Both the position numbers and the translations under genes were made by a program. Source: Loigolactobacillus jiayinensis (lineage in GTDB: Bacteria; Bacillota; Bacilli; Lactobacillales; Lactobacillaceae). From it: a stretch of DNA of 47,536 nt. Of the stretch, positions 24,593 to 33,851 are shown in pieces. Position 1 is the first letter of the stretch. Each line of letters opens with the position of its first letter. The notes under the pieces were generated by a model. That model was not told the DNA's origin. It saw nothing but the letters and a program-made list of their open reading frames with translations, and did no database searches. The DNA lies in the NCBI RefSeq assembly GCF_003946445.1, contig NZ_RHOF01000031.1, positions 1-47,536 of the forward strand. Direction: 5' to 3'.

Positions 24593-24655
24593 CTATGGTG
24601 ACCTCGCTTTCTAATTTTAGTATAACAAGTTCACCATTAAAAAAGAAAAATCGTG

Positions 24656-25282
24656 CTAGATTGCTAGCTGGCTCACGAAGGTTGCAAAGTCAGGTGCCAC
24701 AGTCGTCTGTTGTTGTTGATCGCCACGAACAACACTCGGCGCGCCTGCTTGCGCATAAGAAAAAGCTAAGTAACGTTGTTCACTAGCAGCAAAAATTAGT
24801 AACGTTTCAGCTTGCACTGCAGTTAAAAAATCCTGACGGGCAGCTTGATTTAAATAAATTAAGTCAGCGGCAACATTATCCTGACTGATTCCAGCAAAGA
24901 AATAGCCAAAGCCTTGTAGTACACCAAGTTCACGCAACATCTGTTGGTACCCACGTGGTAGTGGCAAAGGTAATTCAGTAGCTAAATCAGCTAATTGATC
25001 GGTTGTTAGGCGACTGTCTGGCAAAGCGCGCAACTTTTGTTGTGCAATTAATCCCCGCAAGGTAGCTAACAAATCTGGGTGGTGCGCGACTGATACATTT
25101 TCAACATCAAGCGGCGTTTCAAGCGCGCTTGAACTTGGCTCATCGTCTGACAACAGCGCTAGATTTTGTGCTAAAGCACTAGTTTGACGCGGTTCTTGCT
25201 TAACTAAGCGTTGCTGTCGCTCTTGGGTGGCTCGCTGTAAGTTTTTCAATTTATTTTTCAATTGTTTTTGCCGCTTAACCAT
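24656..25282 (-). CDS. Unknown protein with a coiled N-terminus and SMI1/KNR4-like C-terminal half
   Basis: 208 residues. The first 45 are basic and Gln/Lys-rich (coiled coil), followed by an acidic Ser-rich linker. The C-terminal part has LPLPRGYQQMLRELGVLQGFGYFFAG and later YLAFSYAQAG, which resembles the SMI1/KNR4 (SUKH) pattern of immunity-type and scaffold proteins; this is only a resemblance. GGGAG lies 9 nt before the ATG. It follows the SHOCT-containing gene by 15 bp and is probably co-transcribed with it. A TTCAAGCGCGCTTGAA palindrome lies inside (25118-25133). Confidence 0.6.
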   Translation of the reverse strand: MVKRQKQLKNKLKNLQRATQERQQRLVKQEPRQTSALAQNLALLSDDEPSSSALETPLDVENVSVAHHPDLLATLRGLIAQQKLRALPDSRLTTDQLADLATELPLPLPRGYQQMLRELGVLQGFGYFFAGISQDNVAADLIYLNQAARQDFLTAVQAETLLIFAASEQRYLAFSYAQAGAPSVVRGDQQQQTTVAPDFATFVSQLAI

Positions 25283-25297
25283 AAACTATCGCTCCCT

Positions 25298-25732
25298 TCA
25301 ATCGAGTCTGAGGATTTCCCGTTTCTTCGCTTCGAATTCCGCTGCCGTTAACAAGCCTTTTTCCTTCATATCCAAATATTCCATGATCAACTGACCATTA
25401 GCAACGAAGTCAGCTTCGCCCCATTCACTATTCTTATCGATCTGCCGTTCTAAAGTCTGCTGTAGCTCCTTAATAAATGGCGCATCTGAATAACCAAACC
25501 AGAAATCGACTATTTGCTCTGGCGCCTTTTTATCTAATTGATAAGACAGTTGAAAATGGCCATCATCTTCTTCGGTCGGCAAGTGCATCTCCATCCCAAC
25601 CAACGCAGTGCGCGGAACAGAAGTGGTCATTGATGTCCGTCTTAAGCCGTGCTTAATTGTTTGCTCAATTACCAACTGTCGTTCGTCCAAAGTCACTTTG
25701 ACCGCACTAGGCTGCTTCACTTTAATTTCCAT
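25298..25732 (-). CDS. SHOCT-domain protein of unknown function
   Basis: 144 residues, soluble. The N-terminal 90 residues are beta-rich (MEIKVKQPSAVKVTLDERQ, PRTALVGMEMHL), possibly a PH-like or DUF4429-type domain. The C-terminal LIMEYLDMKEKGLLTAAEFEAKKREIL is a clear SHOCT domain. AAGGGAG precedes the ATG by 9 nt. Likely first gene of a two-gene unit with 24656-25282. The window's second SHOCT protein; the other lies at 22389. Confidence 0.7.
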   Translation of the reverse strand: MEIKVKQPSAVKVTLDERQLVIEQTIKHGLRRTSMTTSVPRTALVGMEMHLPTEEDDGHFQLSYQLDKKAPEQIVDFWFGYSDAPFIKELQQTLERQIDKNSEWGEADFVANGQLIMEYLDMKEKGLLTAAEFEAKKREILRLD

Positions 25733-25818
25733 CGGCTAGGCTCCCTTAAAACTATTTACCCTAAGTTTACCCTGCTAACCGTTGAAGTACAATAATCACG
25801 GCGTAAGTATTTCAAGAC

Positions 25819-25848
25819 AAAAAAACGCCACCAGTCATTGGTGACGTT
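25819..25848 (-). terminator. Terminator of guaB
   Basis: Minus strand: AACGTCACCA with TGGTGGCGTT (one wobble), followed by a T-run of five more bases. Confidence 0.85.
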
Positions 25849-25857
25849 ACATCATGC

Positions 25858-27399
<1,542 letters not shown>

Positions 27400-27468
27400 C
27401 TAGACCGGTAACTTTTGCACCAAATAAACGCTGTTATCGGTTGTTAAATTGATTTAAGTTTACCGACT

Positions 27469-27497
27469 AACTTACCAGAGATAAGTAGTATCGTCAA
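27469..27497 (-). promoter_or_regulatory. Promoter of guaB
   Basis: TTGACG (27492-27497), 17 nt, TAAGTT (27469-27474) on the minus strand; start near 27462, leaving a 116-nt leader with no clear riboswitch. Confidence 0.6.
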
Positions 27498-27523
27498 GAC
27501 TTTTTAATCGTTTTTTCATAAAC

Positions 27524-27577
27524 AAAAAATCACAAATATTATTTTATGTTCGGTTTTTACACATAATAATATTTGTG
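27524..27577 (-). terminator. AT-rich terminator of the DUF1129 operon with a PurBox in its loop
   Basis: Minus strand: CACAAATATTATTATGT pairs with ACATAAAATAATATTTGTG (2-nt bulge), followed by ATTTTTTG. The loop carries the CCGAAC of PurBox 1. Confidence 0.65.
27545..27557 (-). promoter_or_regulatory. PurBox 1 of guaB
   Basis: AAAACCGAACATA matches the lactococcal PurR consensus AWWWCCGAACWWT at 12 of 13 positions. Its centre is about 88 bp upstream of the proposed guaB start, near where PurR activates in Lactococcus (about -76). Confidence 0.6.
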
Positions 27578-27585
27578 GTTATATA

Positions 27586-27598
27586 ATTGTTCGTAAAT
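27586..27598 (-). promoter_or_regulatory. PurBox 2 of guaB
   Basis: ATTTACGAACAAT matches AWWWCCGAACWWT at 12 of 13 positions, same orientation as PurBox 1, 41 bp further upstream. Confidence 0.5.
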
Positions 27599-27635
27599 AA
27601 AAATGTGGCGACACTGAGGTCGACCACGCTTTTAT

Positions 27636-28337
27636 TTAAAAGACTGTATTTTTAATGTTAAATTTACTCTTGAGATAAATACGAATCCCTAGTGCAGCGG
27701 CACCGATAACGATATAAACTACTGCTGGTAAGTTAGCATTCAACGGCCCAGGAATCATCATGACTAACGTATAGGTCCCCGTTAATACGATGAAGAACAG
27801 GACACCATAAATTAGCATCCGCCAAATTGGTATTTTGCGTTTACCACCACGTGCCAGAGTCGTTTGCATCATCATGATACCGTAACCAGCTACGATAGCC
27901 AGAATAAGTTCTGACAGAATCCCAGCTTGGCCCGTCTGAACTTTCGAACTCTTAGTGAAGAAGAACATGATACCGTACATCAAGTTGAAGACCATGAAGA
28001 CCATTAATGAGCTGTCCAACATCAACAACCATTTATTTTGGCCGGCATTCGGATCAGCTCTAGGGCCAGCAATAACTGCCGCTACATGCTCTGTGACGGT
28101 GCCAAATAACTGCCGCGCCGTTTGGCCTTGTTTTTGACCGGCGATCATTTTTGCAATTGTTTCATCGATTGCCTTTTGCTGCTTTTCCGAACTTAGCTTA
28201 GTTTCTGCCAAGGCTTTTTTTAAATGATACAAGTAATCTTGATTCTTTTTGGTTAATTCATCAGGTAAATCGCTGGCTGGACTTTGCTTTTGATGCTGCT
28301 GCACGCCAGCATTACGCGCCTGCTTATCTTCGCTCAT
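27636..28337 (-). CDS. DUF1129 family membrane protein
   Basis: 233 residues: a hydrophilic N-terminal half with KNQDYLYHLKKAL and QGQTARQLFGTV, then four hydrophobic segments in the second half. This fits the DUF1129 family, commonly found beside ychF in lactobacilli. Function unknown. It starts 15 bp after ychF and is the last gene of the rsmG-to-DUF1129 run; the hairpin at 27524-27577 ends it. Confidence 0.82.
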   Translation of the reverse strand: MSEDKQARNAGVQQHQKQSPASDLPDELTKKNQDYLYHLKKALAETKLSSEKQQKAIDETIAKMIAGQKQGQTARQLFGTVTEHVAAVIAGPRADPNAGQNKWLLMLDSSLMVFMVFNLMYGIMFFFTKSSKVQTGQAGILSELILAIVAGYGIMMMQTTLARGGKRKIPIWRMLIYGVLFFIVLTGTYTLVMMIPGPLNANLPAVVYIVIGAAALGIRIYLKSKFNIKNTVF

Positions 28338-28352
28338 TTTTTCTCCTCCAAA

Positions 28353-29453
28353 TTAAACGTTGAATCTAAATTCAATGATATCGCCGTCTTGTACGATATA
28401 TTCCTTACCTTCTGAGCGTAATCGACCAGCTTCCTTGACTTTTTGCATATTGCCAAACTTGTCTAGGTCTGCAAACGATACTGTTTCAGCGCGGATAAAT
28501 CCACGTTCAAAATCAGAATGGATAATGCCAGCTGCTTGTGGTGCCTTGATACCGCGTTTAAACGTCCACGCCTTGGTTTCTTTGCCGCCAGCAGTGAAGA
28601 ATGTCCCTAAGCCTAGCAAATGGTATGACGCACGAATCAAGCGATTTAAGCCAGGTTCCTCAACGCCTTCTGCTTCAAGAAAATCAGCCTTATCAGCATC
28701 ATCTAACTCGGCAATTTCTTCTTCAGTTTCAGCACAGACAGCAATTGTTTCTGCGCCTTCCTTAGCCGCGTAATCAGTGATTTGTTGCACGTAAGGGGAC
28801 TTCTCAGGTTCAGCCATATCGTCTTCAGCAATGTTAGCCACGTATAAAATTGGTTTTGCCGTCAACAAGAACAAGCCCTTAACGATGGGTTGTTCATCTT
28901 CATCGAATTCAATGGAGCGAACGGAACCACCATTTTCCAAAACAGGTTGGATCTTTTCCAAAACTGCTAATTCAGCTAACGCATCCTTATCGCGTGACTT
29001 AGCTTCTCGTTCGACTTTGGCCAAACGCTTGTTAACACTATCTAGATCAGCCAAGCCTAATTCAAGATTAATCGTTTCAATATCATCTAATGGCGCAACT
29101 TTACCAGTTACGTGGGTAATATTATCGTCATCAAATGCGCGCACAACGTGAACAATAGCGTCGACGCGGCGAATATTTTCCAAGAACTTGTTGCCAAGGC
29201 CCTCACCCTTACTAGCACCCTTAACGATACCGGCAATATCAGTAAACTCAAAGGTCGTGGGCACAATTTTCTTAGCGGGAATGATCTCATCGATCCGTGC
29301 CAGACGTGCATCTGGTACTTCAACCATGCCGACGTTAGGATCGATAGTGGCAAAAGGATAGTTCGCCATCTCCGCGCCTGCCTTTGTAATTGCGTTAAAT
29401 AATGTTGATTTGCCGACATTAGGAAGCCCGACAATACCTGCAGTTAAAGCCAT
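28353..29453 (-). CDS. ychF: Redox/ribosome-associated P-loop ATPase YchF (OLA1 type)
   Basis: 366 residues, standard length. G1 motif [15 protein letters not shown], the [20 protein letters not shown] switch region, a coiled-coil insert and a C-terminal TGS domain (ending [16 protein letters not shown]). YchF prefers ATP over GTP and binds ribosomes, acting as a negative regulator of oxidative stress responses in some bacteria. The ATG at 29453 matches the conserved MALTAGIVG start; a GTG four codons earlier overlaps the weak ribosome site GAGTGG. Confidence 0.96.
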   Translation of the reverse strand: MALTAGIVGLPNVGKSTLFNAITKAGAEMANYPFATIDPNVGMVEVPDARLARIDEIIPAKKIVPTTFEFTDIAGIVKGASKGEGLGNKFLENIRRVDAIVHVVRAFDDDNITHVTGKVAPLDDIETINLELGLADLDSVNKRLAKVEREAKSRDKDALAELAVLEKIQPVLENGGSVRSIEFDEDEQPIVKGLFLLTAKPILYVANIAEDDMAEPEKSPYVQQITDYAAKEGAETIAVCAETEEEIAELDDADKADFLEAEGVEEPGLNRLIRASYHLLGLGTFFTAGGKETKAWTFKRGIKAPQAAGIIHSDFERGFIRAETVSFADLDKFGNMQKVKEAGRLRSEGKEYIVQDGDIIEFRFNV

Positions 29454-29506
29454 TTTATAAACCACTCACTTTCACAAATTTTGAGAGTGTTGCAAAAGGC
29501 ACCCAG

Positions 29507-29698
29507 CTATTCAGTATCGCTGGCCTTTTCTAACACTTTTTTCATTTTACGCGTAAAATCACGCCGTGACATCATCACAATGTGTTGACATTGGGTGCAT
29601 TGAATCTTGATATCCGCACCAACGCGGATGATTTGCCAACGATTAGCGCCACAAGCATGCGGCTTTTTCATTTCAACAATATCATTTAAATCGAACAA
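29507..29698 (-). CDS. DUF951 small zinc-ribbon-like protein
   Basis: 63 residues with MKKPHACGANRWQIIRVG and CTQCQHIVM: three cysteines and a histidine suit a metal ribbon. The MKKPHxCG pattern is diagnostic for DUF951, found beside parB/ychF in Firmicutes. The start is TTG, with GAGGAGGAATAG inside the end of parB; the gene begins 2 bp after the parB stop, so coupling is likely. Function unknown. Confidence 0.9.
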   Translation of the reverse strand: MFDLNDIVEMKKPHACGANRWQIIRVGADIKIQCTQCQHIVMMSRRDFTRKMKKVLEKASDTE

Positions 29699-29700
29699 CG

Positions 29701-30573
29701 CTATTCCTCCTCTGCCACACCTAGTAGATCTAAAATACGATTCAAATCTGCGGTGGATAAGTAATTGATCTCGATTTTACCCTTGTCACCATGGGTTGCA
29801 ATATTAACTTTAGTCCCAAAATGCTGCTGTAGTTGCGTTTCGCTAGCAGTTAAATAAGGCGATTTAGCTGGCTGTGGCGCAGGCTTGGTGGGCTTGACAG
29901 CATTTAACTGACTAACCAAGCGTTCCAGCTCCCGCACGGTCAATTGTTCCTTGATCGTTTTGTTGGCCACCGCGACCATTTTGCTCTTATCCTTCAGCCC
30001 TAACAAGGTCCGCGCTTGGCCCATGGACAACGCACCGGCTTCAACAAAGTTCTTCACTGCATTGGGCAGCGTCAATAACCGCAAATAGTTAGCGATGTAT
30101 GGTCGACTTTTGCCTAAGCGTTGCGCGACTTGTTCCTGAGTTAAATGGAGCTTCTTCATCAGCATATCATAGGCAGCCGCCTCTTCCAATGGATTCAGGT
30201 CTTCGCGCTGTAAATTTTCTAGCACCGCAATTTCCATCATCAATGGCTCGTCAACTTCGCGGACCAACGCCGGAATCTCCGTTTTACTAGCTAGCTTAGA
30301 CGCCCGAAAGCGTCGCTCACCTGCAATCAATTCGTAACCGTTGATACTTTTGCGCACGATCACGGGCTGAAAAACACCATTTTCCTTGATCGACGCTGCT
30401 AATTCTTGCAACGCTGTTTCGTCAAATTGGCGCCGTGGCTGGTATGGATTAGGCCGAATTTCACTTAATGCAATCATGGTCACTTGCTCACTGGCTTGCG
30501 GCGTGGTGAAATCATCAAAATTGCTAAATAACGCATCCATGCCGCGACCTAAGCTTTTATTTTGCTTACTCAT
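29701..30573 (-). CDS. parB: Chromosome partitioning protein ParB/Spo0J
   Basis: 290 residues. The N-terminal CTPase/ParB box (EIRPNPYQPRRQFDE, ENGVFQPVIVR, GERRFRA) is followed by the helix-turn-helix (LTQEQVAQRLGKSRPYIANYLRLL) and a C-terminal dimer domain. ParB clamps onto parS sites using CTP and loads condensin near the origin. It begins inside the parA gene with an 8-bp overlap. It has the usual MSKQNKSLGRGMDALF start of Spo0J-type proteins. Confidence 0.96.
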   Translation of the reverse strand: MSKQNKSLGRGMDALFSNFDDFTTPQASEQVTMIALSEIRPNPYQPRRQFDETALQELAASIKENGVFQPVIVRKSINGYELIAGERRFRASKLASKTEIPALVREVDEPLMMEIAVLENLQREDLNPLEEAAAYDMLMKKLHLTQEQVAQRLGKSRPYIANYLRLLTLPNAVKNFVEAGALSMGQARTLLGLKDKSKMVAVANKTIKEQLTVRELERLVSQLNAVKPTKPAPQPAKSPYLTASETQLQQHFGTKVNIATHGDKGKIEINYLSTADLNRILDLLGVAEEE

Positions 30574-31330
30574 GGGCAGCTAACACTTCCTTTGCCAATA
30601 AATCGTAGACTTCTGCCCCTTTAGACCGTGCATCATAATCAATTACCGGTAGCCCATGGCTGGGCGCTTCTGACAAGCGCACATTCCGGGGAATAATCGT
30701 TTGGTAAACCTGTTTTGGAAAATATTTACGCACTTCGGCCACGACTTCAGCACCTAAGTTAGTTCGTGCATCAAACATCGTCAACAAAACACCTTCAATA
30801 CGCAGATCCGGATTAAAATGTTTCTGAACTAATTTGATTGTGTGCAATAACTGACTTAACCCTTCCAGCGCATAGTATTCGCTTTGTACTGGAATTAGAA
30901 TGCTATCACTAGCAGTGAAGGCGTTGATGGTCAAGTTGCCTAACGCAGGCGGACAATCAATTAAAATATAATCATAGTGTTCGCGCGCCGGCGCCAAGCT
31001 TAACTTCAAACGTGACTCGCGCGCCATTAAATTAGTCAATTCAATTTCTGCACCGGCTAGTTGGATAGTGGCGGGCACGATATCTAAGTTTTGGTGCTGT
31101 GTATGCTGAATGGCTTGCAATAACGGATATTCATCAATCAAGACGTTATAAATATCATGTTCAATATGGCCTTTTTCAACCCCAACACCACTAGTGGCAT
31201 TACCCTGTGCATCAGCATCAACGAGTAAAACATGCGCACCGAGCTCAGCCAGACAAGCGCCTAAATTGATGGCGGTGGTGGTTTTGCCAACACCACCTTT
31301 TTGATTGGCGATGGCGATTACTTGTGCCAT
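30566..31330 (-). CDS. parA: Chromosome partitioning ATPase ParA/Soj
   Basis: 254 residues with the deviant Walker A KGGVGKTTT, DADAQGNAT and the IDCPPALG Walker B. Soj works with ParB in origin segregation and also regulates DnaA. AAAGGAAC lies 7 nt before the ATG at 31330; the frame to 31348 begins before that site. It sits 27 bp after rsmG and overlaps parB. Confidence 0.96.
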   Translation of the reverse strand: MAQVIAIANQKGGVGKTTTAINLGACLAELGAHVLLVDADAQGNATSGVGVEKGHIEHDIYNVLIDEYPLLQAIQHTQHQNLDIVPATIQLAGAEIELTNLMARESRLKLSLAPAREHYDYILIDCPPALGNLTINAFTASDSILIPVQSEYYALEGLSQLLHTIKLVQKHFNPDLRIEGVLLTMFDARTNLGAEVVAEVRKYFPKQVYQTIIPRNVRLSEAPSHGLPVIDYDARSKGAEVYDLLAKEVLAAHE

Positions 31331-31357
31331 GAATTCAGTTCCTTTCATATTGAAAAC

Positions 31358-32092
31358 TTAATCGGCGGCAACTAACGGTTCACGATTGGGCACCCCAGCG
31401 CGCCGAGGATAGCTTTTTGGCGTTTGCCGCTTCTTATCGATCACAATGATATGCCGCTGATCACCGGTTTCTGGCAATTCAAACGCTGCTGTTGTGTTCA
31501 ATTTACCACCAAGCTTACTGATGGCGTACTCAGCCTCAGCTAACTCGCCATCCGGTAATTGTCCCTTCAAAGCCACGAAGCGACCACCTTTTTTAACTAA
31601 CGGCAAGCACAACTCACTTAATACGTTCAGTCGCGCCACTGCCCGCGCCGTCACCAAATCGTACTGTTCACGGTGTTCACTACGTTTGCTACCAAAAGTC
31701 TCTGCCCGATCGTGGTAAAAAGCGACCTTATCTAAATTCAATTCGCCAGCTAATTGATTGAGAAAATTGATCCGCTTATTTAAGGAATCCACAATCGTAA
31801 TTTGCAATTGTGGAAAAACAATTTTTAGTGGGATTGACGGAAAACCAGCGCCAGCACCAATATCGCAAATCGTCAGCGCTTCCGTCCGTAATTCTGGTAA
31901 ATAAAAACTAGGCGTCAATGAATCATAAAAATGTTTCAAATAAACTTCCGGTTCCGCCGTGATGTTAGTTAAGTTCATCTGCTGATTAACCGTCACCAAT
32001 ACATCAAAATAGCGGTGAAATTGCGCCATCTGCTGCGCTGACAAGTCGATACCTTGCTCAGCTAGAGCCGCTTGAAAAGCAGTTGGAGTCAT
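31358..32092 (-). CDS. rsmG: 16S rRNA (guanine-527 N7) methyltransferase RsmG
   Basis: 244 residues with the SAM-binding motif [26 protein letters not shown], and [23 protein letters not shown], all diagnostic of RsmG (GidB). It methylates G527 of 16S rRNA; loss gives low streptomycin resistance. AGAGG lies 9 nt before the ATG at 32092; an ATG 9 bp upstream abuts the site. It heads the parA-parB run, an arrangement typical of the oriC neighbourhood. Confidence 0.96.
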   Translation of the reverse strand: MTPTAFQAALAEQGIDLSAQQMAQFHRYFDVLVTVNQQMNLTNITAEPEVYLKHFYDSLTPSFYLPELRTEALTICDIGAGAGFPSIPLKIVFPQLQITIVDSLNKRINFLNQLAGELNLDKVAFYHDRAETFGSKRSEHREQYDLVTARAVARLNVLSELCLPLVKKGGRFVALKGQLPDGELAEAEYAISKLGGKLNTTAAFELPETGDQRHIIVIDKKRQTPKSYPRRAGVPNREPLVAAD

Positions 32093-32120
32093 TGCCGCCA
32101 TCCTCTCTAAATAAATTAAA

Positions 32121-32157
32121 TTTATAGTCTAATTTCGTGAAACATTTGTGTTTCACG
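32121..32157 (-). promoter_or_regulatory. Promoter region of rsmG-parAB with a dyad made of parS half-sites
   Basis: A TATAAA -10 box lies at 32121-32126 (minus strand). CGTGAAACA (32136-32144), TTTG, TGTTTCACG (32149-32157) is a perfect 9-bp inverted repeat across the weak -35 region. The arms equal the two halves of parS (TGTTTCACGTGAAACA) in swapped order. Confidence 0.6.
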
Positions 32158-32218
32158 TACCTACTAACTGTACCGAAAATCAAGCGCAAATGCAAGCCGT
32201 TTCGCGGAAAATGTCCAG

Positions 32219-32231
32219 TTCCAAATTGGAA
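32219..32231. repeat. Small palindrome TTCCAAATTGGAA
   Basis: Perfect 6-1-6 palindrome in the spacer between the GNAT gene and the rsmG promoter. No role is evident. Confidence 0.3.
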
Positions 32232-32251
32232 AAGCAGTCAGAGCTTAAGCG

Positions 32252-32674
32252 CTAGACTTTCCGTGTTGCCTGCAAGGTATAATTAGCCGGCTGTGCACTA
32301 GCATTATCTTTAATGATATGGAAACCCAAATGAGCGTAAAAATCCAATGCAGCCTGATTACGCTTAACACATTTTAAACGCAGTGCTTTCCGCCGATGTT
32401 GCTGCAATTGATGCAATAAAGTACGGCCAACACCTTGTCTTTGTGCAATTGGTGCAACAATCAGTAAATGTACAAAAGCTGCGACTGGGTTAAATGCCGC
32501 AAAGCCACAGATACCAGTCGTATTTTCCGCCACCCACAGCTGCTCGCCCTTGGTTTCATTTTGAAAATCAATCAACTGTGGCGCTGCTAACCAAGTAAAA
32601 GTTTGCTGGCGCACAACTAAATAAATTTGTGCTAATTGTGGTAAATCAGCTTTAGTTGCCTGACGAATTAGCAT
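32252..32674 (-). CDS. GNAT family N-acetyltransferase
   Basis: 140 residues with the acetyl-CoA loop VAPIAQRQGVGRTLL and the C-terminal ALDFYAHLGFHII. It transfers an acetyl group to an unknown amine (small molecule or protein N-terminus). GGAGGTGG precedes the ATG. It is a single gene next to the rsmG block, reading the same way with a 577-bp promoter-to-stop distance upstream. Confidence 0.9.
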   Translation of the reverse strand: MLIRQATKADLPQLAQIYLVVRQQTFTWLAAPQLIDFQNETKGEQLWVAENTTGICGFAAFNPVAAFVHLLIVAPIAQRQGVGRTLLHQLQQHRRKALRLKCVKRNQAALDFYAHLGFHIIKDNASAQPANYTLQATRKV

Positions 32675-32772
32675 TTACCCACCTCCATGTCCAAGTCATT
32701 TCAATCATTAATATAACCTATTATTGGCATCAAAAAAAGCCTACTTATAAGTAGACTTTAATCATGCTGCTA

Positions 32773-33489
32773 TTAACCAATCCCAAAGAAACCGTGCATG
32801 AATACAGCTGCGCAGGCTGCGCCAACAAATGGTGCAATTCCGGGCACAATAATGCCGTATTGCCAATCGCTATCAGCTTTATTTTTAATTGGTAACAACG
32901 CATGCGCGATCCGTGGTCCCATGTCCCGCGCTAAATTCATCGCGAAACCGGTTGGTCCACCTAGGCCCATCCCAATGGCCCAAACCAATAGACCGACGCC
33001 AATGGGTACGATACCAGGAGTTTTAATTTCTGAAATTGCTAAAATACCAGAAATAAAGATGAATGTATCAAAGAATTCGACAAAGAAATTCCGTGGTAAA
33101 TTGCGAACAGCTGGTGCCGTCGAGAATAAATTGCGGATCGTGATCGGTGAAATTTCACTTTCGGAAGCTTTAAAATGATCGGCGTACATTACCCAAACAA
33201 TCATCGCCCCAACAACGCCACCTAAAACTTCAGCGACTGAATAAGGAATGAATACGGACCAAGCTAAGTTACCTAAAATACATTGGGCCAATACCATCGC
33301 TGGATTAATACAAACATTACCAAAAATAAATAAGGAAATTGTAATCCCAAATCCCCAAGTTGTGATGGCGAAAATATGACCAGAGCCACGATATTTCGTC
33401 CCCTTCAAAACTTCACTACAATGCACACCAACACCAAAGATGATCATAAGTGCAGTACCCATGAACTCCGCTAATAACGAATGAACCAA
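32773..33489 (-). CDS. MIP-family channel (aquaglyceroporin-like) with a variant second NPA motif
   Basis: 238 residues, six membrane segments. The first half-helix carries NPA (NVCINPAMVLA); the second is NLARD (GFAMNLARDMGPR) instead of NPARD. The following RD and GPR fit the glycerol-facilitator branch, in which lactobacilli often carry variants at this site. It would pass glycerol, water or small solutes such as lactic acid. The start is TTG (33489), 7 nt after AGGAGG; the frame extending to 33576 has no signals. Single gene. Confidence 0.85.
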   Translation of the reverse strand: MVHSLLAEFMGTALMIIFGVGVHCSEVLKGTKYRGSGHIFAITTWGFGITISLFIFGNVCINPAMVLAQCILGNLAWSVFIPYSVAEVLGGVVGAMIVWVMYADHFKASESEISPITIRNLFSTAPAVRNLPRNFFVEFFDTFIFISGILAISEIKTPGIVPIGVGLLVWAIGMGLGGPTGFAMNLARDMGPRIAHALLPIKNKADSDWQYGIIVPGIAPFVGAACAAVFMHGFFGIG

Positions 33490-33574
33490 AATTTTTCCTC
33501 CTGAATTTAAATAGCGGCGACCATAACGGCCGTTCCGCGTTATTTTTGATGGCTGATTCAGGTATTTTGGCAAC

Positions 33575-33599
33575 AAAAAAGCAGTCGTGGTACCGACTG
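33575..33599 (-). terminator. Terminator-like hairpin upstream of the channel gene
   Basis: Minus strand: CAGTCG-GTACCA-CGACTG followed by six T. A TATAAT at 33612-33617 lies just upstream, so it could act as an attenuator, or as a second stop for glcD read-through. Confidence 0.6.
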
Positions 33600-33760
33600 T
33601 CCGCTTAGCCCATTATATGTATAAGTGCTAGAAACTTTATCAGGCTGGATACAGCGCTGTTTACCTCTTTACATGAAACCTATCTGCATAACCATACCAT
33701 AGTTTAATTGCCGATAATAGATGATTCCGTTTTCAATCTGTAAATTAATTGCTTGTACAC
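33600..33760. other. Gene-free spacer
   Basis: AT-rich. Besides the minus-strand TATAAT at 33612-33617, I see no gene, repeat or clear structure here. Confidence 0.4.
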
Positions 33761-33801
33761 AAAAAGAGGCCGTTACATGAGCGAAATCATGTCCCAGTCT
33801 C
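33761..33801 (-). terminator. Terminator of the GlcD-type gene
   Basis: Minus strand: ACATGA-TTTCGC-TCATGT as inner stem, with GAG/CTC outside and a TTTTTG tail. Confidence 0.65.
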
Positions 33802-33851
33802 TTTTCTATTGCCGAACATTGTAGGTTAAACGTGTGACCTGAGATAATGCC

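Noticed and set aside
33582-33599. T-box-like GTGGTACC on the plus strand
   Set aside because: It is part of a palindromic minus-strand terminator; no plus-strand gene follows and the other T-box elements are absent.
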